Part shown: positions 28,562 through 40,057 of the stretch, one piece after another
Layout of the letters: the number at the start of each line of letters is the position of its first letter
Position numbering within the stretch: the first letter of the stretch is position 1
Source: Cloeon dipterum
Taxonomy: Eukaryota > Arthropoda > Insecta > Ephemeroptera > Baetidae
DNA: 64,000 nucleotides
Assembly: GCF_949628265.1 (NCBI RefSeq)
Contig: NC_088789.1
Span: 7,308,886 to 7,372,885, forward strand
Reading direction: 5' to 3'
Notes under the pieces: generated by a model
What the model saw: the letters and a program-made list of their open reading frames with translations, nothing else
What the model was told of the DNA's origin: nothing
Databases searched by the model: none
Program-made: the position numbers and the translations under genes

Positions 28562-30030
28562 TAAAGCCAAATTCATTATTCTTATTTTTTATTGAAAATG
28601 TCTGTTACACCATTCGGCCTGCCTCCGAATCGCCCAATTTTAATAAATTTTTCGAGAATGAAGTGTATTTCTCTCTGAAGACAAGACCCATTTACACAGT
28701 TAGGAACACTAATTACGTGTTTGCCAATTCTGTTATTGCCTTTCCTGCAAGTGATCGTAACAAGCTGATATTTATTTTATTTTTTTTAATAACCCATCAG
28801 AGCATAGACGGAAAACTTTGCCCTATTTGCTCCATCAAAAGCATTAAACGCTTTCTTTCCACTTGCATTCAAAGCAAAGAACCACTTTTTCCAATGAGCT
28901 TGTCCAATCCTAGTGCAAATTCAAATCGAAATTCCAACGCAATTTCGCTGTTAGCCAACGCGAGTCGTAAAAATTGCTGCTCTCCGCGCTCTATCGAAGG
29001 CTTAAGCGAGAATGGGTTTTGCTCGTTGCGCTCGTGACACACTCAGAATTAATTAAAAGTGGAGGACAATGGTTGGTCCAAATAAAGTATCTTGCCGTAC
29101 TCCTACGCATAAGTTAGCGAGAAAATTTGCTCGTGCATTAGCTCGTCGAAGTGAGTAAGCTAGCGGAATTACGCGCGTGTGCATGGACGCACAAGATCAA
29201 TCACACCAACTAATTGTTTGAGTAGAAAAACGGACGCAACAATCTCGGACAGTTTTTCCCCTTCTACTGCTGCATGCTCATCAATCATGCACGCCGAGCA
29301 TCCAGTGAATTATGTTCGGTGATAAGACCTTTTAATAACAGCTCCGAGATAATGTTCGCCGCGCGCATTATAAATCGCTGTGAGGCTGCATCTCGAGTGG
29401 AGCGAGTTTGCACACAAAGAAGACGTGCTTAAGCTCGTTTGGCGGCTCCAAATTTTAATCATCCCGCTCCCACGCACAATAATCAGGTGTTGGTTCGAAT
29501 TCTCCGGCCGATGCGGTCGTTCATTCCGCCAGGCTCATCGCATCCGAGTTAATTGGCCGTGGTAATTGAAACGAAGGAGCCGATTCAAACTGCTCGTAAA
29601 GCGGTCGAGTAAATTGTTGACTTACATTTGATTAGTTTTCTATACTTTTAAGTGGGGAATTTAGAAAGAGGGCACTCAACTGAAGGTGTTTGGAAATTCT
29701 TGAAAGTTAATCCTCTTGGAGGGTTAATTTGCCCTAATGGAAGCGAAAGTTCTGAGTGAGTTAAAATTTTAACTACAAAAAGCTTTTTGCAATGCAAATT
29801 CCGTGAATTTTAGTTTAGGACACAGCACTTAAATAATTTTATCTCTTTCTTTTGTATGCCCAGCATTATAAAAATTTTATGGCTGAACGCATGTGTGAAA
29901 TAATGAAGATATTACATAAGTATTGATTTTGAAGCACATTCATTTTACGGCTGATTACGTCATAAGAGAAATAGCTAACTCTTAGGTTGAGACCTATAAA
30001 AATAATTTTTAATGTATTTTGTTTGCTTTG

Positions 30031-30252
30031 AAATCCTTAAATGTTGAGAAAAAATAAAACCAGGCTTCATCCTCGTTGTTTCAAATTTCGTCCTTTTTAA
30101 TTCTCGACCGGTTTCGACGTCATCAAGTACGTTCTCTTCATGAGGCAGTTAAGGCTTGCTCCAAAGACCAAATAATGTAACACAACTGGTTTCATTTTTT
30201 CTCAACATGACAACAACCTCAAGTGGTCGCCTATTTCAAAATCCTTAAATGT
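30031..30252. mobile_element. Non-autonomous insertion with 14-bp direct repeats and internal inverted repeats
   Basis: The 14-base sequence AAATCCTTAAATGT occurs exactly at 30031-30044 and 30239-30252, as expected of a target-site duplication around a 194-base insert. Inside, 30042-30063 and 30186-30207 are inverted repeats matching at 21 of 22 positions. The insert codes for nothing. Its minus strand contains TGATGACGTCGAAACCGGTC, a motif that recurs in arthropod repeat remnants and resembles a degraded hammerhead ribozyme core. A 14-base duplication suits a retroelement (non-LTR or Penelope-like) better than a cut-and-paste transposon. The family assignment is inference. Confidence 0.7.
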
Positions 30253-30891
30253 GTTTGCTATTAATACTTTTTTAATGTATTATCAATCAATATATTTGTA
30301 ACAGATGTTAAAATAAATTGAAAAATCAATTTTTTTAAGCAGAAGTCAATCAGGTTGGCAAGAGAAATGAACCATCTTAAATAATTTTATTATTTTTGCT
30401 TCAAAAAATCAAAGTACAATTAGGAAAAAGATGGAAAAACGAAACAATAAATTTGGCGTCAAGATAAATAATTCATTAAAAGGATTTAGTCGGGCCGGCA
30501 GATTTGGAAAAATTATGGATGGTCTAATTTAAACCAGCCTGGACAATTTCTCAAAAAATATCTTCTTTTGAAATATTGCTCGCTATTTCCTATTCCCTAA
30601 CTGAGCATAACGGTACTCATTACCAAATCATCCGTTTAGCGATCAAATTTCGCTTTCCACTCTGGAGGATAAAAACCGACGACCAAAATAGGATCAGAAG
30701 TAGAGGAAAGAGTACTTTTATATTACTTTTTGGAAGAACTTGTTTGCAATGAAATTTGGTTCTCCTAAAATTGCAAAAGTTCGCCTTCTGCATTGCTAAA
30801 GGAATTATTCTGACAAGAAATTAACCAAAAATAAAGTTTCAACTCCAAAAATGTCATTTGGCAAAAAGCGAAATGAGAAAGGTATACTCAC

Positions 30892-31000
30892 TCTTCAGCC
30901 CAAAGGATGTGGTCCAGTCAGCAAGTGGCGAAGGAAGTCAGAGCAGCTCCACCTGTTGTGGCGAAGGCTGTTGCTGCTCGTTGCATAAACCAAAGTGTTA
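30892..31000 (-). other. Putative non-coding first exon (allatostatin-A leader?)
   Basis: On the minus strand a TATA box (31031-31024) is followed by about 110 bases and then a strong splice donor, AAGA|GTGAGTATAC, at 30892/30891. The 3' end of this exon is clear from the donor; the transcription start (about 31000) is estimated from the TATA spacing. It holds a 22-codon upstream frame, ATG at 30986 to its stop at 30918. The next gene downstream on this strand is allatostatin-A, whose ATG follows an orphan acceptor at 13014, so this may be its leader exon. It could instead begin an unrelated non-coding transcript. Confidence 0.45.
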
Positions 31001-31023
31001 TCGGCTCGCAAGGGTGAGTCGCC

Positions 31024-31031
31024 CCTTTATA
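31024..31031 (-). promoter_or_regulatory. TATA box for the minus-strand exon at 30.9 kb
   Basis: TATAAAGG on the minus strand, about 130 bases upstream of a consensus splice donor on the same strand. A GC-rich CCG-type low-complexity stretch lies just upstream (31085-31160). Confidence 0.5.
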
Positions 31032-31084
31032 AACACGTGTGTAGCGACTGCATGCAGTCGTGGGCGGCCGGCCAATCCTCAACC

Positions 31085-31160
31085 CTTGGCGGCACGCAAG
31101 CGCCTGCACACCCCCGCCGCCGCAGCCGCCGCCACTGCCGCCGCCTCCGAGGGGCCAGGC
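31085..31160. repeat. GC-rich trinucleotide low-complexity tract
   Basis: An imperfect run of CCG/CCT/CAG triplets in an otherwise AT-rich region, directly upstream of the minus-strand TATA box. It may be a promoter-proximal element or simple slippage sequence. Confidence 0.5.
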
Positions 31161-34100
31161 TTGCCCCTAGGAGGGATGCATTACGCAATTAATTAGCCCG
31201 CAATTAGGTCGTATGTTTTTTTCTTGCCACCCTCTCCCTGCATTATTCTCTCCGGGCGAAAAACTGAATTGCAAACCATCGCACCTGACATGCCTCGCGG
31301 AGAATTCACTTTTCTAAGTGGATTACCGCGGCCTTTTAGCGGCGTCCTCTTGCGATTCGAGTGCCGGAACAAATTGAATTTGCCTGCAGAGCAGCTATTA
31401 GCAAACCAAACACTGCTCTCAGCGTTGCTCTCATCAAAAATACACCACCTTTGGCGCGAAACGACATCATAATCTGCGCCAAGTGAGTATGTGTATGCAC
31501 TTTTGTTACGTATACGCTAAAAGAGCAACGTCATCTCTGTCTCTCTTTCCCGCCTGTATTTTTATCTTTTAATGGAATCAGGCGTGCAGTAAAAACGGGC
31601 TGGCTCATTTTTTATCCGCAAGCCGGCGAAGACGTCGATGCTGGCAAATAAATCAAATCAATATTTGAGCGGGCAAACGACGATCAAACGCGTTGCTGCC
31701 GCCTAAGAGACGAGCTGCCTCATTACCATACCACAGAGTGTGGCAACAGATAAGTTGCTTTCAGTGTAAAAGGCGAAAATTCTGTCTATATGGATGCGAA
31801 ACACAGATGCCTACTTATACCGCAATGTTGCCAATTGCAACGGTACGACCTTCGACCCGACGTTTTCCAGCCTCTGCCGCTTTGTGAGAAAGAGATGAAA
31901 AACTGTTCCTACTTAAGTTTCTTTGTGTGATACCGGCGGAATTTCACCAACTCGAAAGAATTTTTGCCTCCGCCCGCGGACGAGATCAAAGTGCTCTGTA
32001 CTCATTAAACGGGGTCATATAAATATAAATATTGCATGCTGCCCCTATTTTTCTTATTAAAATGGGAAACTTGTTTTAACTTTCGAAGCTTAAAGGCTTC
32101 AATGAAAGATGCTTTGTAGTTTGAACTTCAGACTTGTTAAGTTATTTTTTCAGTTAGATTGTGTGTTCAAGCTATAAAAGGCACCATTAATAGAATTCAT
32201 CTCATTTTGGTATTTGGATTATTTCTCATGTTTGAAACAAACAGAAAATTTCCTCGTTCAAAAATTTAACTGTTTGTATTCATGTATGCAAATTGATAGC
32301 AAATCTACTTACCTGTATATAAATGATAATATTATGGCTTGGGAAAATATGCCAAGAAACTTATGATGATTTATTCATTGACCCCAGGTGCGCATCTGTA
32401 GAATTTTTTTTGTCAAAAATTATAACTTTTAACAGCATCCAAAATTAAAAAAAATATTTCGTCTAGAATTGATGCGTGATACACGTGCACTCAGCAGACA
32501 GCATAATAATTCTAATAACTTGCGGGCAATATTTTCATGTTCATTATCAGTTCTAAAGATGGAGAGCGTCCAGCTTACATAAGAAAAATTATTTTGGTGA
32601 GTTTATTTTTTTAATATTTCCTTTTTTTGGTTCAATACATTGCAAACCAAAATTCTCGAATTGCGTGAAAGAAGAGTAGAAAGGATTTTATACAAAACTA
32701 CAAATTAATTATTTATTTTACACAGCTACGTGTTTAGCCAATTTTGCCATTGCTTCAACTTAAAAGAAGGTACTGCATACACGTGTAGCCGGTTTTGTTT
32801 TGTGCCGCTGTTAAATTAGTTGATAATTACATCATAAACAAGGAGTAATTATTGCACCAAATGGACTGCTCGCACAGGGAGAGGTACATTTTGACACGTT
32901 GCAGTCCTTCAAAATTGGTTGCAGGTTTGCTTCAGTTTGCGAAGCAGAAATTTTTAAATATTCTATCACTACTGGGTTAAATTGATTTTTTTCGTTCGTC
33001 CAAAATTTTTATTTCTTCCTGCTTAGCACAGCAATGTGTCCAAACAATGATTTTGCTGCTGCTGCACTGCTATTTGAATTTATCATCGGATGTGCTGATA
33101 TGCGCCAATTTTACGGCCGTTTGCCCTGCTTACATTATTTCATTTCGACTGCTATTTGCTGACTGTAAATATCACCGCGACGTGGAAGAGCAATAAAACG
33201 TATCAGGCTGTGCGAAAAGCGAGAATTATTGCCGCGTGCGCGTAAGGGACGAAGAAGCTCTCCAGGACAGTGGGGATGAAAAACTGCATCACCAAATAAT
33301 TTGCAATTAGTCGCGAAGAGCCCATAAAAGCTGTGCGAGCGAGTCAGTTTCGATTTATTGCGTTTTTAATTGCTGCCCCAACCCCCTCGCTACGGTATAG
33401 AAGGCTACAGTGATTTTCTACTTGCGTCGTTTTGCAACTGCAATTACGGCAGACCGCACTAATTAAGTCAAGGTACAATACACGATTCATTGGCGCACAC
33501 GAATAAATAAGCGCATCAATTAGATGCCAAGTATATAAAGGTTGGGCGGCAATTATTCAGCGCAATAATAATTAACGCTCAGCTTCATCGTGCTTCTTCT
33601 GCGTCAGTTTCGCAAATTTTGCCTCTGTTCGTTCAAATTTCGCACAGTCATTACATTGCGCAGATCTCGGGCGGCTGCGTGGAATTTATTCTTCTGCATC
33701 GGCACAAACGTTTTCATTTCAACAGCGGGTTGCGCGTGGGACCAACTCCCTCCTCGCGAGATGAACAAGAGACGGATATAATTTATTTACTACACAATTT
33801 TGCAAAGTGTTCTGTGCTTATGAAATATCCAAGTACACACGCGAGAATGCAAATATAAACACAATGTATGATTAAGAGCACTCAAACTTTGTGCTAATAT
33901 TATCATGGTTTTCTGTGTCACTCACATTGATTGGCTTTTGGTCGTGTCATATTGTTTCCTTGTTGAAATGACATGGTGCTTTTATTGTTGTTGAAAATAA
34001 ATTGATGTATATGCATCATGCCATCATCAATCAATATTTTCCTTGCATTGCAATTTTTTTTAAATGTGTTTGGATTACGTCAAACAAATCTTAAGTTTTT

Positions 34101-37100
34101 TAAATCGCAATCACTTCCTAGATTTTCTTAAGCAGCGGTGATTTCCAGTAACTTATGTAAAAATGAATTTTTGAATCAATTGTAGGGCGATTTTTGCAAC
34201 ACTAGAATTATTTGTATAAAGAAAAATTACTGGCGATCACCGCTGTCACAGCGATTTGATTAAGCCATTTTTAGGGAGTGAAGAAAAGCAAAAAACTGCA
34301 AGTCAGTTATTGTAGGCTTATTTTATTAAAAGTATACATATAAGTCGAGATCCACTCACACACTATGGAAAACACTCTCAAAGCAACTCAAATAACTTTT
34401 GAGAAACAATAAAATCTGGAAAAAAAACTTTTACGGAAATTTTCCAGCAAGCAAAAACATGATCTTAGAAAATTATGAATTATTGTTTTCTGCTAGCACC
34501 TTGACCAGTAGAATCTGTTTTTGTTATTAAACCCTTATCAGCAAGACTTTGGTGCAGACGCACTCATACCTGCTGGGACTGGGAGCATGCACACTGGCAC
34601 GTAAACGTAAATCCTCAACGCAATTTCAGCAGCTTGCAAAGGGCAAAAACGCCAGGCATTCAATTCTAATAATTATTTAGCAGGAACACAAAACGTGATT
34701 TGAAAGAAAAAACGAATGCAGCTGCGATCACATATGAAAGGATTAAACTCCATTCAAGCAACCCAGAATTTAAACCTTTTCACTGTTTTTCTATACATTA
34801 ATATATTTTGCAGTTTACAAGTTATTCAAATTAAACCTCAGCATACCAGGGGGGAAATTTTCCACGATTCAACCTTCGTCATTTTAACATATAGAAGCGT
34901 ATAACGTTACGCTTTCATAAACCCGATATGTTTGTTTGCTCAACCTCATAAATCCAGAGAATATTGTGCATGTATATTTAAACCAGGAAAGAATAAGCCG
35001 GCTTTCCTCATTCTTTGAATGCGCAGCACTATTTCTTAGAAATAAATCCAGATATAATCGAAACTCGTGCTCCACAAACAATTGTGCAAGCAGGAAAAAA
35101 AATTAATTTCCCAGAGGCGCAGTTTTCAGCTTGGCTTTCGAATACGCGCATTATGGTGTGCTCGAAAACAGACAACTGTCGCAAGGCCAGAATCCGCTTG
35201 TTCAGCCAGCGTCAGCCGCCCAATTTTTGCAACCACGGGGAGTCAACTGACACTCCATCATTGACGGCGAATTCGTTGATTGGCATTAAACAAGTTTGTC
35301 ACACCAATTACCAGCATTTGCTCTTGTAGCTTAACTGTTCATAACGCACTGTGCATTTTCCGTGTGACAATTTATGTCAGCGTGGTGTGCAATATTTTAA
35401 AGATGTCCATAAATGCTACATATATATTCTATGCTATAAATCTTTCAAATCAACGTGCCTATATCAGTTTCGTTAATAGAGCACCTAAAACTATTCGTTC
35501 ATCTCGTGAAGAAAAATTGTTTCATTGTCAGTAGTTGAACGAGGAGAAAGGTATGAATATTTTATTTAAAAAAAAAAACAGCCAGCACTTAGAATCAATT
35601 TTTATTTTTATTGATATAGGTATTATTCGAAAAAAGAAAAAAATGGCTAGTAATTAAAATTACGTTCTTTGTCTTATTATGAAGAGATTTTAGAAACACA
35701 AAATTTAATTTATTTATTAGCTCTCGACCCACTTGATTTTCCCTCAAATAACATTAATATATATGGCAGAGCCTTTTCTGTTGTATTGCTCTCAGAATAT
35801 TTTTCACAACAAATGTGGGGAATATATTTCGTCAATACTATTCCGGCGTGAAAAATGGAGTCAGACAACCAAATTAAATCTATCATCAATTCTTGGAAAG
35901 CGGAAAGCCTACTCAAAAGCCCAAATCAAAAAAAACATGCGTCACGGTACTCACGGTACACTTGAACGAAAATATATTAAATTTTGCGTCCCGCTGTTGC
36001 ATCAATTGAACGCACAAAGAAAGTGCGGCGAATTATGATTACGCGAAGATTCTCAGCCACCTGTGCAATGCTCTCACTCTTCCCCATTCATACGCATGGA
36101 GCGTAAAAAGCAGGCAGCGAAAATGAATCCGCGCGCGTAAGACTAGTGAAGCAGATTATTTAAGTGGTGTTCACGCAGCGATTCGCGAGTTTCGTTTTCG
36201 AAATATTGCCTGCGTTGCCTAACTCGTTAAGTCAGCATCCACACGTGACACAACCAATGCAAGCTCATTAATTATGTAGATTTTGCGGACGCAATTTAAC
36301 GTCAACGCTGACACTTTTTCCAGCCACGGAGATAAGTTGATAAAACCTGTTGCTTCTTCAGAAAGTGTGCGGTATCACGAGGGAAAGATGAAACCTAGTT
36401 ATTTTTATTCGACCTTTCCAATAATTCACTTTTACCAAATCAGCTCTGGAGTGAACGGTCACTTTTGTCCAAGCAAGCGGAGAGCAAATTGTCGCGGGTT
36501 GATAAACTTGCATCTTGAATTTGCGATGGTGTGCCGGGCGACCGCGGATCAGGCGCGATGCTGAACTTAACTTTCATCTCTCTTAAATAGACTCCGTGCC
36601 GAATCGTCGCAGCCACACAATGCGACGAGTGAGACAAAAAGCAGAGATTTGCGCCGCGCTGCTCATCTCTTCACGCGAGAACGAGCAGCAAAACATCGCC
36701 TTTTGTTTTTCTGTTCGCGATCCGCGCCGATTAATTCTAGATTAGCGACTTCTTTCCGTGAAAATAAGGATATTGCCGGACGTAATTAATTAGCAAACTG
36801 GTGAAAAACAACAAAACGGGCAAGAGAAGGAAAGAAAGTTAAAAGAGGAAACGCGTGCTGCGTATGACGCAGAACACTTCCAAAGTCTTTTGTTTTCGTC
36901 AACAGAGGAGTTCTTAAGAATACGCTGACAAGTTAATCAACCTTAATTTCCATGAAACTGAAAAAAGCAAGTATAAAAATTTAAGCTCTAATTGCATGTA
37001 AGCATCTCTTTAAAATAAAAATTAATTTTTTTGATTTTGGAGATGTTTTGTAATAAAAACCAAAGTAGCAAACACTCGTTTTTAAAACCAGGAGCGGCAA

Positions 37101-37862
37101 GAGTTTATTAGTGAACAGTATAATTTTGTTTTGCAGGGTATCTACTGCTGATGAAGTCTTGGGGGCCAAAAAAGCCTTCATTCAAGACGAGGGCACGTGT
37201 GATGTGTTCTTCTCCTTTTCTTTTTTTAAACTTCGTCCGCTGTTTTTAATAATGATAATCATTTTATTATTTGAAGTTTGTCGAAACCTCCAATGTTAGT
37301 AATGGTTTCTATTCTTGTCTCTAAATTACATACTATAGGTAATCAATATATATCATTTACATCCTTTCCAGCCCTTTCACGGTAACTGTAAACAATTCAA
37401 AGTTAAATTGGCTAACGACCTGCAACGCGTAGCGACAAAAATGTTCTTTTGGCTCTCCCAGTTTTTGAAAGGATCATTATCCATCGCGTGTGCGAGAAAA
37501 AGCTATAGAATTCCACTTGAACATCACCATTCTCGGTATTTAGAGTTAAAATCGATGATATTCAGCAACACAATGCCGGATCATTATAATGGCAAAGTGC
37601 ATTCGAGGAGCGAGTGTCGCAACACAAGAGAGGTGATTAAAAATCGCGGCCGCCGAATGGAAGGAAGGATACACACCAGCAGCAGAGCAAGTCTCTCTGG
37701 TGTGAAATGAGAAGTGATGACACAGATGAACGCGGCCGACCGATTGCTTTTGCGAAAGCGTGATAACCGCGGTGCCAGGCACGGCGTCCGGATCGTCTTA
37801 GGAAGTGGCCTGGCCGGCGACGCTCCCCGCCAGTCGGCCAGCAGTCGGCAGACAAAGCCCGG
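31161..37862. other. Intergenic, no supported gene
   Basis: About 6.7 kb of mostly AT-rich DNA with no convincing open frame. Isolated TATA-like elements occur, for example TATATAAAG at 33532-33540 (plus strand), but no exon with supported splice sites follows. No RNA gene recognised. Confidence 0.5.
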
Positions 37863-37869
37863 TATAAAA
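37863..37869 (+). promoter_or_regulatory. TATA box of the Gly/His-rich protein gene
   Basis: TATAAAA 41 bases before the ATG at 37910, implying a 5' UTR of only about 15 bases. Confidence 0.7.
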
Positions 37870-37909
37870 CGCGGCAGCCAGCGGGTCCTCGGCGTCACAA
37901 ATTGTCACG

Positions 37910-39910
37910 ATGTGCATCTCGGAGCAGCGGCGGCGGCAGCTGCTACTTGTGCTGCTGGGCTGCGGCCTGCTAGTGTCCCCGGTGCGGTGTTTGTGCAAAG
38001 TCAAAGTGTCCTCGGCGCCGAACGCGGTGGCCGCGGCCCAGCACCAGTCGCGTGTGTACACGCCGGAGCAGGTGCAGGCCACCACCATCGTCAGTCCGGA
38101 GGGCAGCGAGCCCCCGGCCGCGCTCATCTACCCTGTCAAGATCAACAACCCGGTCGAGATTGTGTCGCCTGTGGTGAATGTGCGCAAGAGGACGAGGGGC
38201 GTGCAGCATCCGGCGCCCGTGGAGCCGAGTGTGCCCAAGACGGGTCCCGAGTACGTGCCCCCCGTCTACGTGCCAGCGCCCCCGCCGGTCGTCTCCGTGG
38301 CCCCCGCCCAGTCGGGGCCGGTGTACGTGCCGGCGCCCGCAAACGTGGTCGCCGCCGAGAAGGCCAAGCTGTGGAAGAAGATTCCGAACAGGCAGGTCAA
38401 GCCCATCTCCTACTCGACGGATCTGAGCACCGCCTCTGATGACTCGGGATACAGAGTGGATCTGAAAACGGCCACCTCTTCGGGAATTCCAGCCTCGCAG
38501 ATCGATTTGTCCCAGTCGGCAAGCGGAGGACACGGTGGAGGCGGAGGAGGTAATGTATTATTTATTTCTTGAAATCTCAAATTTGAGATTTTTGCTTTTT
38601 TAAAATTTATTTTCCGCAGGAGGACACGATGGTGGAGGTGGCGGAGGTAACTTTACTTCTTTCGTTTCATATATATACCCACGTCAAAATAATTATTAGC
38701 TCGCAAGACAAATACAAACTTCCTTTCTGAGAAAGAGCTAAATTTGCACTCTATAATTGTCTTGTGCTTAAATCAACTTCAAGTCTTGTAACCTCTGCCT
38801 AATTAGCTTATTTGATCTTATTATCGCCTCGAGTTTGCAAACCCGATCATTCATCGCTCAATTTGATGTCGATTGACGCATTAATTAGAGTTAAAAACAA
38901 CAGCCGACTCTGAAAAATAAACTTTTGAAAGGTCACGGCGGCGGCGGGGACGTAGGAGGACACGGAGGTGGAGGAGACCATGACGGTGGTGGCGGAGGGC
39001 ACGGAGGCGGTGGTGGAGGTGGAGGGGGCCACGGAGGCGGCGGTGGTACGAAGATTCTAAATGTGAAAAACAGTAATCTAATATTACTCTTTAATTAGGC
39101 GGTGGTGGAGGCGACGGTGGAAAGAAGGAATTCAAGAAGGGTGGCGGCAAAAAGGGATTTTCCTCGCAGCATAACAGTAATGGAAAGAAGGGCGCCAAGG
39201 GTCACAAGAGCAACCACTCCTTCGACAAGGGCGAGAAGGGCAAGCACAACAAGGAGGGCCACTCTGGCGAGCACGGTGAACACGGCGGCCACAAGAAGGG
39301 CCACAGCGAGGAGGGCGGCCACGAGTCGGCCTTCGCGGGCGGCAGCAAGGGGCACAAGGGCAACGCGTTCGGCGAGGAAGGCAAGCACAGCAAGGGACAC
39401 TCAACCAAGGGCGAGCACAACATTTACAAGCTGGACGAGTATGAAAAGAAACACGAGTTCTTCGACGAGAATTACGACGGCGGGCACCACGATAAGCACG
39501 GAAAGTACCACGAGCACCACGAGGACAAGAAAGGCGGCCACGAGAAGGGTGGCTTCCATAAGGGCGGGCACCACGAGGACAAGTACGGAAAGAAGGACAT
39601 CCACAAGAAGGGCCACCACGACGAGCACCACAAGGGACACAACAATAAGCATGGCGGAGAGTCGTACCACGACGACCACGAACACTACGGAAAGGAGGGC
39701 GGCGAAGAGGGCCACCAGGAGCACGGCCACCAGTCCAAGAAAGGTGGCGGAGGCGGTGGCGGACACGGAGGAGGCGGTGGTGGCCATGGAGGGGGCGGTG
39801 GAGGAGGAGGCCATGGAGGCGGTGGTGGAGGTCACGGCGGAGGACGCCACGGAGGCGGTGGTAAAGGTCACGGAGGAGGAGGTCACGGGGGTGGAGGGCA
39901 TCATCGCTAA
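37910..39910 (+). CDS. Secreted Gly/His/Lys-rich structural (cuticle-type) protein
   Basis: Four coding exons, 37910-38549, 38620-38646, 38932-39045 and 39099-39910, all joined in phase 1 by GT-AG introns, give 530 residues. A signal peptide covers roughly residues 1-27. Residues 28 to about 205 are Pro/Val-rich with YVPPVYVPAP-type stretches, typical of insect extracellular matrix proteins. Residues about 206-268 are Gly-His repeats. About 269-475 is a highly charged Lys/His/Gly domain containing NIYKLDEYEKKHEFFDE. About 476-530 is again Gly-rich with single His, ending HHR. Many insects have proteins with the same charged domain, annotated as histidine-rich or cuticular. The role is inferred to be a cuticle or other extracellular structural component, possibly metal-binding or cross-linked. 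There is no enzyme motif. Exon 2 is only 27 nt, and each splice falls within a Gly codon. Confidence 0.88.
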
Positions 39911-40051
39911 AACCCACCACGTTTTTTGTTTTAAGAAATGGTGCCCAAGCATCGTATTGTTACTGTTGAATGATTTTAAATTATTGTTACTAACATTAAC
40001 ACTCGCATTTCTTGTACATATTCATACAATCCACTGTCAACGACGTAGCGA

Positions 40052-40057
40052 AATAAA
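40052..40057 (+). terminator. Poly(A) signal of the Gly/His-rich protein gene
   Basis: AATAAA 142 bases after the stop codon on the plus strand. Confidence 0.65.

Larger units (their letters stand above)
13035..30885. other. Gene desert, possibly the leader intron of allatostatin-A
   Basis: About 17.9 kb without a supported coding gene. It is AT-rich with scattered GC-richer islands and many TAATTA-type cores. Open frames here (the longest being 170 codons at 28.5-29.0 kb) lack recognisable domains or splice signals. If the minus-strand exon ending at 30892 belongs to allatostatin-A, this whole stretch is one intron. Repeats inside it are listed separately. Confidence 0.5.
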